64,000 nucleotides of DNA from contig CM060183.1 of assembly GCA_030549335.1 (NCBI GenBank), forward strand, positions 34,160,768 through 34,224,767, in the 5' to 3' direction. This document shows positions 25,290 to 35,440 of the stretch, in pieces; position 1 is the stretch's first letter, and every line of letters begins with the position of its first letter. Under the pieces are notes generated by a model. The model made no database searches. It worked only from the letters and a program-made list of their open reading frames with translations, and had not been told where the DNA came from. The stretch is from Pontederia crassipes (Eukaryota > Streptophyta > Magnoliopsida > Commelinales > Pontederiaceae). The translations under genes and the position numbers were made by a program.

Positions 25290-26570
25290 CTATTTCCCAG
25301 GTACCATTATCCTATAAGGCATGTAATTCATCTTCCATAGCTGCAATCCACCTTGGATCCTGAGCTGCATGTTTATAAGAAATAGGTTCTTCAAATTTTG
25401 AAATTGCTGTAAGAAAAGCTTTATATTGGACAGAACAAGCTTGATAAGAAATCACAGACTGTAATGGATATTCTACAGAGGTAACTTTAGCAGAAGTAAC
25501 AACATAATCTTGCATCCAACCAGGTCTCTTAATCACCCTTTGTGGCCTAGAAGGAGGGAGACAAGGAGTTGGGACTGTTGAGAAATTATGAGAATCAAGA
25601 ACTAGTGAAGAAGGATCTGAATTAGTAGGAAATTCATGAACTGGTGTAGAGTTACTTGTCTCTGATTGAATCTGTCCATCCTGTGTAACATTATCAATAT
25701 CGAGAGGAGGAACTGTTTGCATATTCTGAAAAACAGGATCTGACAAATTCAGAACAGTCTCTTGATTCATATATGTGGGAATTGATACAGATATGAAATC
25801 CTTCAATAGAGTGTCAGATTTATAAGGAAATATGTTTTCTATAAATTTGACATCTCGTGAGACAAATATTTTTTCTGAACAGAGATCCAGAATTCTATAA
25901 CCTTTTTGAACCATAGAGTAACCTAGCAGTGCACAAGGTTTGGCTCTTTTGTCAAACTTGTGTGTAATGATTTTGTTAGTAACATAACAAAGGCAACCTA
26001 TAACTTTCAGATGAGTAATATCTGGAGTTTTTTTTTAAAAAAACACTCATAAGGTGAGAGATTGTTCAAGACCTTTAAAGGGAGCCTGTTGATAACATGG
26101 ACAACAGTCTTTAATAATTCTCCCCAAAATTTCATAGGAACATTTGATTGAAAAAGCATGGCTCTTGCTACTTCTAAAATATGCTTGTGCTTCCTCTCTA
26201 TAATACCATTTTGTTGGGGTTATAAATGCAAGAGCTTTGGTGCCAAATACCATTATCTTCAAAGAAAGATTTGCACATATTATTGTGATATTCAGATCCA
26301 TTATCTGTTCTGATCACTTTAACCTTTCTGTTGTATTGATTCTATATCAACTTAAGGAAATTACACAATACAGCAAAGCATTCAGATTTCTATCTCAACA
26401 AATAAATCCAGGTTAATCTTGTATTATCATCAACTATAGTCATGAAGTAGTTGCAGCCATCATGTGTGGGAAATTTAAAAGGTCCCCAAGTGTCAATGTG
26501 AATCAAATCCAAGATTTCATTTGATCTCTTCAAAGCTGAATGAAAAGGTAGTTGTATTTGTCTAGCTAAT
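25290..26570 (-). pseudogene. Copia 1 integrase region, frameshifted
   Basis: On the minus strand RTDNGSEY (about 26290-26310) carries the second catalytic Asp, and a frameshifted stretch near 26200-26230 encodes NGIIERKHKHI with the catalytic Glu. The C-terminal part with GYRILDLCSEKIFVSRDVKF lies at 25914-25312 and leads into the RT linker. Several frame changes separate these pieces, so no active integrase is encoded. Confidence 0.85.
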
Positions 26571-26572
26571 GG

Positions 26573-27130
26573 TCAAACAGTACAATGTGATATGTCTTTA
26601 GGAATTTTACAGTTCTGAAAATAAAAAATTAACAGCATCCTATCAAGTGGCAAATGTCCCAATCGACGATGCCAAATTTCCAAATCAGACTGTTGATTGA
26701 CTACTGCTCCTCCAGCTGCCATCTGAAAAATGCCAGGAGTCTTCAACAGGTAGTAAAGACCTTCTCTCATTTCACCAATCTGGCTCTCCTTGCCATTCAA
26801 ATAGTCCTGAATGAAAACAGAATGTGCAGTGAATGAGACAACACAATGTAATTCCCTAGTTAATTGTGCAACAGATATCAAATTAAATTTGAAATCTGGC
26901 ACAAGTACTCCATCAAGCCTCATATCAGAACTTAAGCATAAAGATCCTGTAAAAGTGGCTGTAGAAGTTGACCCATTAGGCAATGAAACAACATTCTTGG
27001 AGTGTAATGATTGAACATCAACCAACCAATCTTTATGAGATGTCATATGGCTAGAAGCACCAGAATCAATGATCCATTGTTGACAAGTTATATATGGAGA
27101 TATACTTGCCATATTAGCTGAGTGATCCAA
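26573..27130 (-). pseudogene. Copia 1 protease and pre-integrase domain
   Basis: The frame encodes WIIDSGASSHMTS, the aspartic protease active site with D-S-G-A intact, followed by NLISVAQL and the GAG_pre-integrase signature LEIWHRRLGHLP. It is separated from gag and from integrase by frame changes. It is a part of the polyprotein and not an independent gene. Confidence 0.9.
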
Positions 27131-27221
27131 TGTATTCTTCTCCTGATTCCCATGTAGGAGAGTTAGAATATATTTCTGTTGCTCCTCAGTGAAGGGTGAA
27201 ATTATTTGACTGTCTAAGTTA

Positions 27222-28193
27222 TCAATTTTGTGCTATGCATCTGAATGCTGCAGCAACATTTGCAGTCGAGTTTTGTCCCTTAGTTTTGAACCTTTGTGGA
27301 TAACCAATTATTTTATAGCATTGAGCCTTCTTATGCCCAGGTTTCTTGCAGTGATCACAAATAATTTGGTAATCCTTTTTCTGTTTGTATTGTATTTTGT
27401 TACCAGATAATGCCATCTGATCATTTCCTACATGGATTAACTTTCCCTGTCTCTGCTCCTCTTCAACTAATAAAGAATAGGCCTGATTAATAGAGGGTAA
27501 AGGAATCATAATAAGGATTAAACATTCATTGATACCCATTAAAAAATGATATAATTTCCTTTGCTCCATGAAATCAGTGTATTCTTTCCAATTACCCGTG
27601 TTAGAAGTTTCAGGTGTTATAAGGGCCAGTTCCTCCCAAAGGCATTTCAATTGGGAAAAATATTCAGAAATAGACAATTGTCCCTGTCGTAGATCATATA
27701 AGTTGTTCTCAACAGAGTAGACTTGCATTGAATTAATTTTCTGAAACCGTTCCTTTAAATCTGACCAAACCACTTGGGGACTTTGTGAATAAGAAATCCT
27801 ATTAATCAAACCCTTAGCACATGACATACGAATCCAGAAAATGACCAAGGCATTGCACCTCTTCTAGTGGAATTGAAATTGTGCATCCACTTTATCAAAT
27901 GTAAAAGACCCATCGACAAACACATGTTTATTCTTAGCTAAAAGGGCATTGAACATGGCATCACTCCATTCAGCATAGTTCTCCGAACCTAATAACTGAT
28001 CTGGTATTAAAACCAATCCAGGGGTATCAGACGGACTCAAGAAAAGTGGATTCATAACATCCAACACCAGAGAATTCATCGCAGACGGATTTACACCAGA
28101 AGAACTCGAATCAGACATATTGATTTCAGTAAAGGAGTAGAAACAGAAAAACCAAGTTCCAGATCTGATCCACGAACAATTGCTTAAGAACAT
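27222..28193 (-). pseudogene. Copia 1 gag, two frames
   Basis: 28193-27864 encodes the gag N-terminal domain (NPLFLSPSDTPGLVLIP, NYAEWSDAM). 27848-27222 encodes the UBN2-type capsid part (VWSDLKERFQKIN, YFSQLKCLWEEL) and a complete zinc knuckle CDHCKKPGHKKAQC of the form CX2CX4HX4C. The two parts are split by a stop and frame change near 27850-27864. Confidence 0.9.
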
Positions 28194-28301
28194 GATATGA
28201 CTGCTTAACCTAATCGGATCTCAGAAAAAATAGATCGAGGAAGACTTATCTCATATCCATACGATTCAGCAAAGAAATCAGATCTGCAGGAACTTAGCTG
28301 T

Positions 28302-28313
28302 GCTCTGATACCA
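28302..28313 (-). other. Copia 1 primer-binding site
   Basis: The minus strand reads TGGTATCAGAGC, the exact plant initiator-Met tRNA primer-binding site, next to the LTR tip. Confidence 0.9.
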
Positions 28314-28651
28314 TGATGAGAAATCTGATACGTCTGAACATTGTTAACCGATGACGATCAAGACTTCCAGTGAGCGATCAAGCGACGGGAGAAGAAGGCA
28401 AACAAAGATTGGGAGGGAAAACCATATTTCGTATTCAAAAGAATCACAAGATACAGTGCCTCTTATCGTGTTTTTATACTGTGTACAAAAGAGAAGAAAC
28501 GATATAAACTGTGAATATTGGTTAACTAACGATATCCGGACAGCGATATAAAGAATAACTAACGATATACGGACAGAGAACGATATATACAGAAAACACT
28601 CAAATGAAGCAGATAGAAGAAATAGCTCGACATCAGACATGGCAGACAACA
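28314..28651 (-). mobile_element. Copia 1 5' LTR
   Basis: About 338 bp running on the minus strand from TGTTGTCTGCC to TTTCTCATCA, ending beside the primer-binding site. The partner LTR is absent from the window. Confidence 0.75.
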
Positions 28652-28954
28652 CTTATTGTGCACGCGAAAAGTCGATCCTGAGACGCAGCTCCGTTGTGTC
28701 GTTTCAATTGATGTCTTGATAGCCAAGGTTTTTCTTTCCCGATTGTCGCCCCAGTACTCGGGGAGCATGGTAGCTAGATGCATTGGTGAGATTGGAGTCT
28801 TGATTTATTATCGAACACGATTAATTTGACATCATTCTAAGTTATGATGGATATAACTTAACTTTTTTATGTTTAAGAGTTCGAATTCTGGTTGTTATCT
28901 AAACGCGGAGAATTTACTTACCATTCCAATATTCCAATCCAACTCTACATCTCT
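28652..28954. other. Unassigned sequence
   Basis: No gene or element is recognised between the copia LTR and the BURP fragment. Confidence 0.45.
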
Positions 28955-29209
28955 GTTGTCCAAGTACCAGATAAATACTCTGACCAAGTGCGAACTGACG
29001 CGTAGGGGGAGACGAAGCACTGCGCCACCCCCCTCGAGTCCATGGTCGACTTTACGGCCAGCAGCCTCGGGACGAACCAAGTCCAGGCGTCTCTACCGTC
29101 GTGATCAGTAAAATTGACGAGAAGGAATTGGAGTTAATTGTTCTCCGTTACTGGAACTGGCAGGCTCGACGGCGACAAATTGGTGTCCTGCCATGAAGAG
29201 GTCTATCCG
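28955..29209 (+). pseudogene. BURP-domain gene fragment (unit 2)
   Basis: This piece aligns with the middle of exon 3 of units 1 and 5, from the CCAAGTGCGA region (Ala-Lys-Cys-Glu) through GGGGAGACGAAG, CCTCGAGTCCATGGTCGAC, GGGACGAACCAAGTCCAGG and TCTCCGTTACTGGAAC to CTGCCATGAAGAGG, the first Cys-His pair. It is nearer to unit 5 than to unit 1 by eye. Small deletions (for example at ACGCGTAGGGGGAG) and insertions break the frame. It stops exactly where a TGTTAGAACTT LTR-like sequence begins. Its upstream half is missing; copy B ends at 22865 with a BURP promoter-side module, so copia 1 and the small LTR element now occupy the gap. Confidence 0.88.
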
Positions 29210-29456
29210 TGTTAGAACTTAGAAGCATGTCCGAATGATGGTAGTTATGGTGGTTGACTGTTTTATCGGTTACTATTACAGTCAGTTTATAACACCTGAT
29301 AGAGTTGTGTTGCAGACATATATGTACAAGTACAACTGTATAGATACGGGTGGAAGAACATTCATTCGACTCTCTCTTGCATCAATAAAGAATCACGATT
29401 CTTCCCCTGTTTTTCCTTTTTCTTCTCTCTAATAAATTCTTCGTTCTTCTCTGTGA
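29210..29456 (+). mobile_element. Copia LTR-like sequence
   Basis: It starts TGTTAGAACTTAGAAG, has a promoter/leader-like end with AATAAAGAATCACG and a pyrimidine-rich CTTTTTCTTCTCTC stretch, and is followed by copia RT-like sequence. No second copy or primer-binding site is visible, so the assignment rests on the start and the neighbours. Confidence 0.5.
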
Positions 29457-29457
29457 C

Positions 29458-29800
29458 AATAGTCCTAAATGTTGTTTATGAGCCTAGTACATATCAGCAA
29501 GTTGTCCAAAACCCCAAATGGGAGAAGCAATGCATGTTGAACTACAAGCATTTCAGTCTAACAATGCATGGGATTTTGTTAAATTATCCCTTGGGAAAAA
29601 AATTATTGGATGCAAATGGATCTTTAAAGTCAAATTAATAGCTTAAGGGGAGATTGAACATTATAAAACTCGTCTAACAGCCAAGGGATAATCAACCTAA
29701 AGGAATAGACTATAAAGCAACATTTTCTCTAGTGGTACATCAATCTCCAACAAAAACTACAATTGTACTACTATACAATCTTTTGCTCTCCACCATATAA
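29458..29800 (+). pseudogene. Copia reverse-transcriptase fragment
   Basis: The first frame gives YEPSTYQQVVQNPKWEKQC and LPLGKK-like residues, the entry to a copia RT domain. The homology continues in other frames as GCKWIFKVK, then GEIEHYKTRL and GIDYKATFS, with stops in between. It is a degenerate plus-strand fragment, unlike the two minus-strand copia elements. Confidence 0.8.
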
Positions 29801-31157
29801 TGAATCTTATTGAATTATTATTGACATGTTGTAAAGAGTTGCCATGGTGTTCCCTACGCCATTATGAAAGTGTATAGTCTTCCGTTAAAATTTATTGAGA
29901 ACTCTCCCAAAAATTGTAGAAGTCAAGAATAACTTCTATAAATTGAATTGAGTTGATATTGAATTTAATTAAATCGAGTTGATATTTATATTGTTTTATA
30001 ATTAATTATGGAGATAATTAATTATTAATTGAATATGCCTATAGTTATTATGATATCGATTGATAAATTGATTGAAATTTGTTAAATTGATATATTATTA
30101 TATATGCTCAATTGATTGTTTTTAGTTTTTTCAGTCAGGTATCTAATTATCTTTTGTACTCTGTATATTGAGTATTTTATATTCGTAAATTTTTACATAT
30201 GTTTGAAATCGTGCATGCGAGCAAGTAATATAGATGAAAATGCGGCAAGTGTTGATTTAGTGACAAACAATTTACACATGATATACGATTATTATGTTTA
30301 GTTGATTTTGGATTAAATAAAATTTAACTCATAAGAAATTTATTTTCATGTTAAAATTATAATATTTTAGTTTATCTTAAGTCCTATGCATGCATATTGT
30401 GTTATATTATTGACTAATCAAAAATAAAAAGCTTGATTTTTTAATTAGATAACATCTCTGAAAAGATATTTGAGCAAATTAAAAGCCTGACTTCCAAGGA
30501 TGATCCACTACATACACATGATCCTTTCGAATTAATGAAATATGGAGTAAATTTCACATACGATAATCCAATTTTGAGGGTCTTCTCAAAATGGTTATTG
30601 AATTTTAATTTGTAATAGCAAGGCTATCCAATTTACAAAACATATCGATTGTGATCATTGTAATAAGTGATTGAATGTTTATCAATTAAAATGTTGATCT
30701 CAAACTTATGTCAACATTTTCTCTCTCTTACAACTCCTATGTAAAATAATAATAAAAATAAAAAAATCCTCCGTAACATAATTAAAATTAATAGAATAAA
30801 AATAAAAATGAGGGACTGCTACTAGCTTGTTGTCTCGCAGAGACTTACGAGATCACCTTTTGTCCAAGGAAGGACAGGGCCCCCGGACACCCTAACTATT
30901 GGGAATTTGATCCTTTTTATGTGTAAATTAAATAGTATAAATGCAAAAAAAAAAATAGGCAAAAGAGACACTAAATTTATATGAAAAAACGCTTTAATAA
31001 AAAGAAAAAGAAAACGGAATAATCACTGAGCAATATTACTATATTAAGAATAGAGTACGTCGACTTTCAAATTTTGACCAAACTCCAACAATAATCTATT
31101 GGGGTAAATAATTCTTCTCCGAAAAATAGTAAAATAAATAAAAAAAATATTCTTGAT
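29801..31157. other. AT-rich intergenic DNA
   Basis: No gene is supported. Repeated AATTGATAAATTGATTG-like words near 29935-30115 form a loose low-complexity tract. The short open frames are not convincing. Confidence 0.5.
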
Positions 31158-31764
31158 GGAAAAATTACACCAAATGCTCTCAAACTTTAACGTTTGCTTA
31201 ACTATACCCTCAAACTTCACCTTGTAACACGAATGACCTCCATCTTTTAACTCGTCTCATTCGATGCCCTCTTTACCTTCTATCGTCCGTCTCCCGATCG
31301 CGAAGCTAGATGTGGCACTAACACGACATCTTCTCTCCTCTCCACGTAAACATTTGCTATTGTAAAAATATTAAAAAATTAAAAAATACCAAAGCGTCGC
31401 CCCTCCCTTGCGACCACTGACGGCCGGAGTGGGGTCGAGCCCCCCCCCCCCCCCCCCCCCGCACCGGCGAGGAGGGGGGGCTCAACCTCCCTCTCCGATG
31501 ACCGCCGATGGTCGCAGGGAGGGGCTCCCTCGTGGCATTTTTTAATCTTTTAATATTATCACGTCAACAAATATTTATGTGGAGAGGAGAGAAGATGTCG
31601 TGTTAGCGCTACGTCAGCTCCGTGACCGAGAGATGAGCGATAGCAGGTAAAGAGGACACCGGGTGAAATAATTTAAAAGATAGAGGGTATTCGTGTTACA
31701 AAGTGAAGTTGGAGGATATAGCTAAGCAAACGTTAAAGTTGGGGCATTTGGTGTAATTTTTTCT
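31158..31764. mobile_element. MULE-type MITE with about 118-bp TIRs
   Basis: Long terminal inverted repeats, with the left end AAAATTACACCAAATGCTCT and the right end the inverse GGCATTTGGTGTAATTTTT, extend about 118 bp to the CTCTTTACC/GGTAAAGAG junctions. A 9-bp direct repeat ATTCTTGAT at 31149-31157 and 31765-31773 is the target duplication size of Mutator-like elements. The centre is GC-rich, contains a run of 20 C and has no transposase. Related single termini occur at 12838-12955 and 22557-22675. Confidence 0.9.
31441..31460. repeat. Poly-C tract
   Basis: A run of 20 C in the middle of the MULE-type MITE, followed by GCACCGGCGAGG and a G run. Such a tract is prone to sequencing and replication length error. 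Confidence 0.9.
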
Positions 31765-31773
31765 ATTCTTGAT

Positions 31774-32180
31774 CATAAAAATAATATTACTACAATTCTC
31801 TACGATTATAGTAATAAGAAAACCTTAGAGATCCTCCAAATATGACTTTACTCTTGATTTTTTTTATTCTTCAAAAAGAAATCCTCTATTTTTAGGCCCT
31901 ATATTTGCCTCTCTCCTCTTTTTTTATCTGTTGACTAAAGAAAAACCTCATTTTGAGGGATTAATTCTTTAAACCTCACATAAACTATAGTGATTTTTCA
32001 TGTCTTTCTCTAATATATGAACTCACCGTAGCACCCCCTAAACTATGCTACGATTTTTGTTTTAGTCCATTCGTCTAGTTCTGTTAACTTTTCATTTTTT
32101 TATTTATTAAAAGACTAAACCAGCCATCTCTCATATCTTCTAATATTTAAAGTTTAAAATAATATATAATAAAAAGGGAA
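31774..32180. other. Intergenic DNA
   Basis: No gene is seen. The sequence near 32000-32100 (AACTCACCGTAGCACCCCCTAAACT) looks like the edge of a further MITE but cannot be delimited. Confidence 0.4.
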
Positions 32181-32184
32181 AGGC

Positions 32185-33365
32185 CCAGTCTCGAAGACCC
32201 CATACCTCCAACAATTCGGCGAGCTCAGGTACGTGATCACCCCATGTTTACCATGTCCATCGATCTCTAGGTTCTCAAGATCGTCTTGACCAGTGCCTTC
32301 GGCCGCTGGTCCGACACGACGTTGATGTTCATGGAGATGGACTCCCATCGGATGCGGACATCACCATTGGTTCTACTCGGGCACACGATGATGATGAGTC
32401 TCGATGTTCGATAGAGTCTTGGGGACAATGGTGCACACATTCTTTTCAATCGAGAGGAGGTTCCCACGGTTGGAAATAGTGGGTAGATGAAAAGAGAAGA
32501 AACAAATATTAAGACTTCGAGGCACGATAACTCGCTATCTTTAGATAATTATTTATCCTCACACGAAGTTTACTAATGGGCTTGCGACAATAATACTCTT
32601 AGGATATAACAAAATCATCGAGTTCATCAACTAGCAACTGTTGAAGAACTCAGTATCTTATTCTAGTAATTTATAATGACTTGAATACATTTTCATGTAT
32701 TGTACATGTAGTACTCATCACATTTTCATAGCCTTTTCATTATTTCTCATCACTTTCTATTGCCTTGGATTGCATTCGATTTCTTGAAAACGCATGAAGG
32801 GGAAGCTTATTTATAGACTTGAAAGGATACTTTAGAAAGGGATGCGTCAAGTGTCTTTTCATTCAAAAGACACACCTATCAATGAAATAATTCACCTTTT
32901 CATATAACACACCTTATAATTAAATGATGCATCTATTCATCTAAGAATATCCTTTCATTAATAAGATAACTCATCCATGACACCATTTCACTTATAACAC
33001 ATGTGAACATATCTTTTCATTTAGTATTGTAACATTTCAGTTATGAAAAGATGTGATGTTATATTTCATATTTAACTAATTAGTATGAATACATTTTCAA
33101 TGTTCACAATGTAATATATTTGAAATTTGAAATATTCAAATTCCAACACCCACCGAGTCATGGGTGGCAGAGGGGTGGCAGACGATGACAAGGATAACAT
33201 CGACCTTGTGTCCTTGATGATGCACGAGATCAGGCACATGCTGAGGCTCGATTACACAACGATGGCTAGTCATCATGTACCCTACAATCTAGACACGAAC
33301 TAGGAAGGTTGATCTTGCAGAGGACGACGTCAATGGGATACAAAAGTTGTATGGGAGCAACCTAA
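32185..33365 (+). pseudogene. Matrix metalloproteinase (matrixin) pseudogene
   Basis: Plant matrixins (MMPs) are extracellular zinc proteases. In mixed frames I read AFGRWSDTT, DADITIG and LGTMVHTFFSIERRF before an insertion at 32468-33148. After it come DKDNIDLVSLMMHEIRHM and, one frame on, RKVDLAEDDVNGIQKLYGSN. These follow the order of a plant MMP catalytic domain. The zinc site HExxHxxGxxH is damaged: HEIRHMLRLDY keeps the first two His and the Glu but loses the Gly and the third His. Frameshifts, a stop and the solo LTR make it non-functional. Sequence to about 33660 may be its C-terminal tail, but I could not align it. Confidence 0.82.
32468..33148 (-). mobile_element. Solo LTR inside the MMP pseudogene
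   Basis: A 681-bp insertion flanked by the 5-bp direct repeat CCCAC (32463-32467 and 33149-33153). Its right end is TTCCAACA and its left end GGTTGGAA, which would be the perfect inverse TGTTGGAA apart from one changed base. There is no internal region or second LTR, so this is a solo LTR. MMP homology resumes immediately after it. Confidence 0.85.
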
Positions 33366-35030
33366 CTTCAGAAGTTTTAGGCATCATCTTATCTGTCTCT
33401 CTCTCGCCGACGTCTGGAGAGAAAGGGGCACGCAAGTGCGAAATGACTGCTGTCGAGGGCTCTTCGCACTCAAAGGGCTCCAAGTTCAAGTCGAAGCCGT
33501 GTTGGAGTCTATATCTTCATCTGTCATTGTCGGCCTCTTGTTCTCCATCCATCTTAGCCAACATGAAGTCCTCTTTGTCCTTCTACCTCATCGGCTTGTC
33601 CAAATCGCTTCTCCGGTGGTCGGATGGAGAGGGTGGCATCGTCCCTATCTCTCGTCGGTGATAGCGGAGGATTGAGGAGGGGTGGTGACCCCCTTCTTCA
33701 CTATCGATGGCAGAAGGGGCGTCGACCCCTTTTTCTTTTATATTATTTATTACTATTGTATTATTTAAAAAAACACTAGAGGAGAGCACATATATTTCAT
33801 TTATTATGTGAAAAGGGCACTATAGTCCTTTTACAAATGAAAAAATTTAAAATGAGAGAAAGGTTAACAAATCAAATGGAATGACTAAATTGAAAAATGA
33901 GAGAACTTATAGAGATATCATAACGTAAGTTCATACATTACAGTTAGATGTGAAAAATCATAATAATTTAGGAAAGATTTAAAAGAATAATCCATATGTC
34001 TAATAATAAAGTAATCAAAGTTTGTCATGATTATCTTACGGTCTTCCAAAATGTCTGCGTTTGATAATTGAAATAAAAAAATCAGGTCTAATTTCGATTA
34101 GTTCCATCGAACGATGTGGTGTTCGGCGTATCCAAAAATGGAATTTGAAGTGGAAACTGAAGAAGGAATTTCGTGCGGGCCGCTTGGTCCAACACGTGTC
34201 CCACACTAAACTTAAACTTTGTTGGGCCAGCTCGACCCAAGCACGATGGCTAGGTCATGCTTGGGCCAGACTCTGCCTCGCTGCCCAAGGAAGTGCTAAA
34301 CACATTTTTTTATTATATATATATATATATATATATATAGCATGCAACCAACTTTTATACGATCAATATGCAACCAACAAATTAGGATCATTATTATGGT
34401 TGAGATTCAACATCTATTGAATTTAATGTTAAGTTATTAAATTTGATCTCAACCATGTAACCATCATCCAATGGTTCATATTTATTGAATGCATATTTGT
34501 TGTATAACTTTACTTAAATCCATATATATAAAGTTAAAATAATAATAATAATAATAATAATAATATACATTATAATATGTTATTATTTTATTATTATTAC
34601 AAATAAACTTTGGGGAAAAAAGAAAAGCGGGCCGACCCGACCAACCTAACGGCCCGTTTCTCCATCCCTAGTAGGATTATTTTCAAATTTATTTTTATTT
34701 ATAAAAAGATTAATTTAATATTATATATTATTTATCATTTGAGTATTTTTTTCATATTTTCTTTAAAATAATTTATTATAAATATTAGTTACTATGTTTT
34801 AATAATATATTAGTTTAAAAAAGTATTTAAATAAATTTAATTTATACTTAATATTTATTAATTAATGAAATTATATTTTATATTTTATTTAAATATTCAC
34901 TAAAAATAATCTATTATATTAACTTTTTAAATCTTAACTTTATGTTTCATTTCATCCAAATACAAAAATAATCGATCAATTCATGTGAATTACCATTTTA
35001 TTTGCACCTAGAAATCGTCAGGGAAGCACA
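33366..35030. other. Intergenic DNA with microsatellites
   Basis: 33366-33720 is GC-balanced and may include the MMP tail, but no conserved motif is seen. TA and ATA microsatellites lie at about 34312-34340 and 34537-34564. The stretch ending CCATCCCTAG near 34670 resembles a hAT terminus without a detectable partner. Confidence 0.45.
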
Positions 35031-35440
35031 GGGGATGTCTCTGTTGTCACCAGGTCTTTACCTATCGTGTACATCATCTGCAGTTCATTGATAGCAGCAG
35101 ATCTGCAATTATTTGATAGGATAATTGATAGGAAAATAGAAGTGAGTGATTAATCAACCAGCATGCAGATCGATGTCTCTCTTCACTCTACATGTTGCTC
35201 GATCGGTGTCCATACAACTGTTTCACCAATAATGCATCCATGCATCTTGTTCCATGTATCACCACATATGCAAATCATTTTCATTATTTAAAAAATAATA
35301 AATAAAAATCATTATGCAACTTAAAATATCTCTTGAATCCAGTATTTGGGTGTGATTAGCACACATAATTAATAAGAAATATGTCGAATAAAAAAATTAC
35401 ACACATGGTTCATCATTGTTAAACCTTGTTGATAACCCCC
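35031..35440 (+). repeat. BURP unit 3 upstream flank, shared with unit 1
   Basis: It matches 16025-16390 in order and orientation, but lies about 10 kb from the unit 3 start codon instead of 1.2 kb. The unit 3 flank has been expanded by later insertions, including a CACTA element and nested hAT elements. Confidence 0.68.

Larger units (their letters stand above)
23860..28651 (-). mobile_element. Ty1/copia element 1, degenerate, 3' LTR missing
   Basis: Read on the minus strand the order is 5' LTR (28651-28314), primer-binding site, gag, protease, integrase, reverse transcriptase and RNase H. This is the copia order. The coding region is broken by frameshifts and by a 220-bp tandem duplication. 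At its 3' end, near 23860, it runs into the LTR of the small plus-strand element instead of its own LTR. The element therefore cannot be autonomous and no target duplication can be read. Confidence 0.92.

Noticed and set aside
34061-34680. A hAT element ending CCATCCCTAG
   Set aside because: Only one terminus-like sequence is seen; no partner end or 8-bp duplication.
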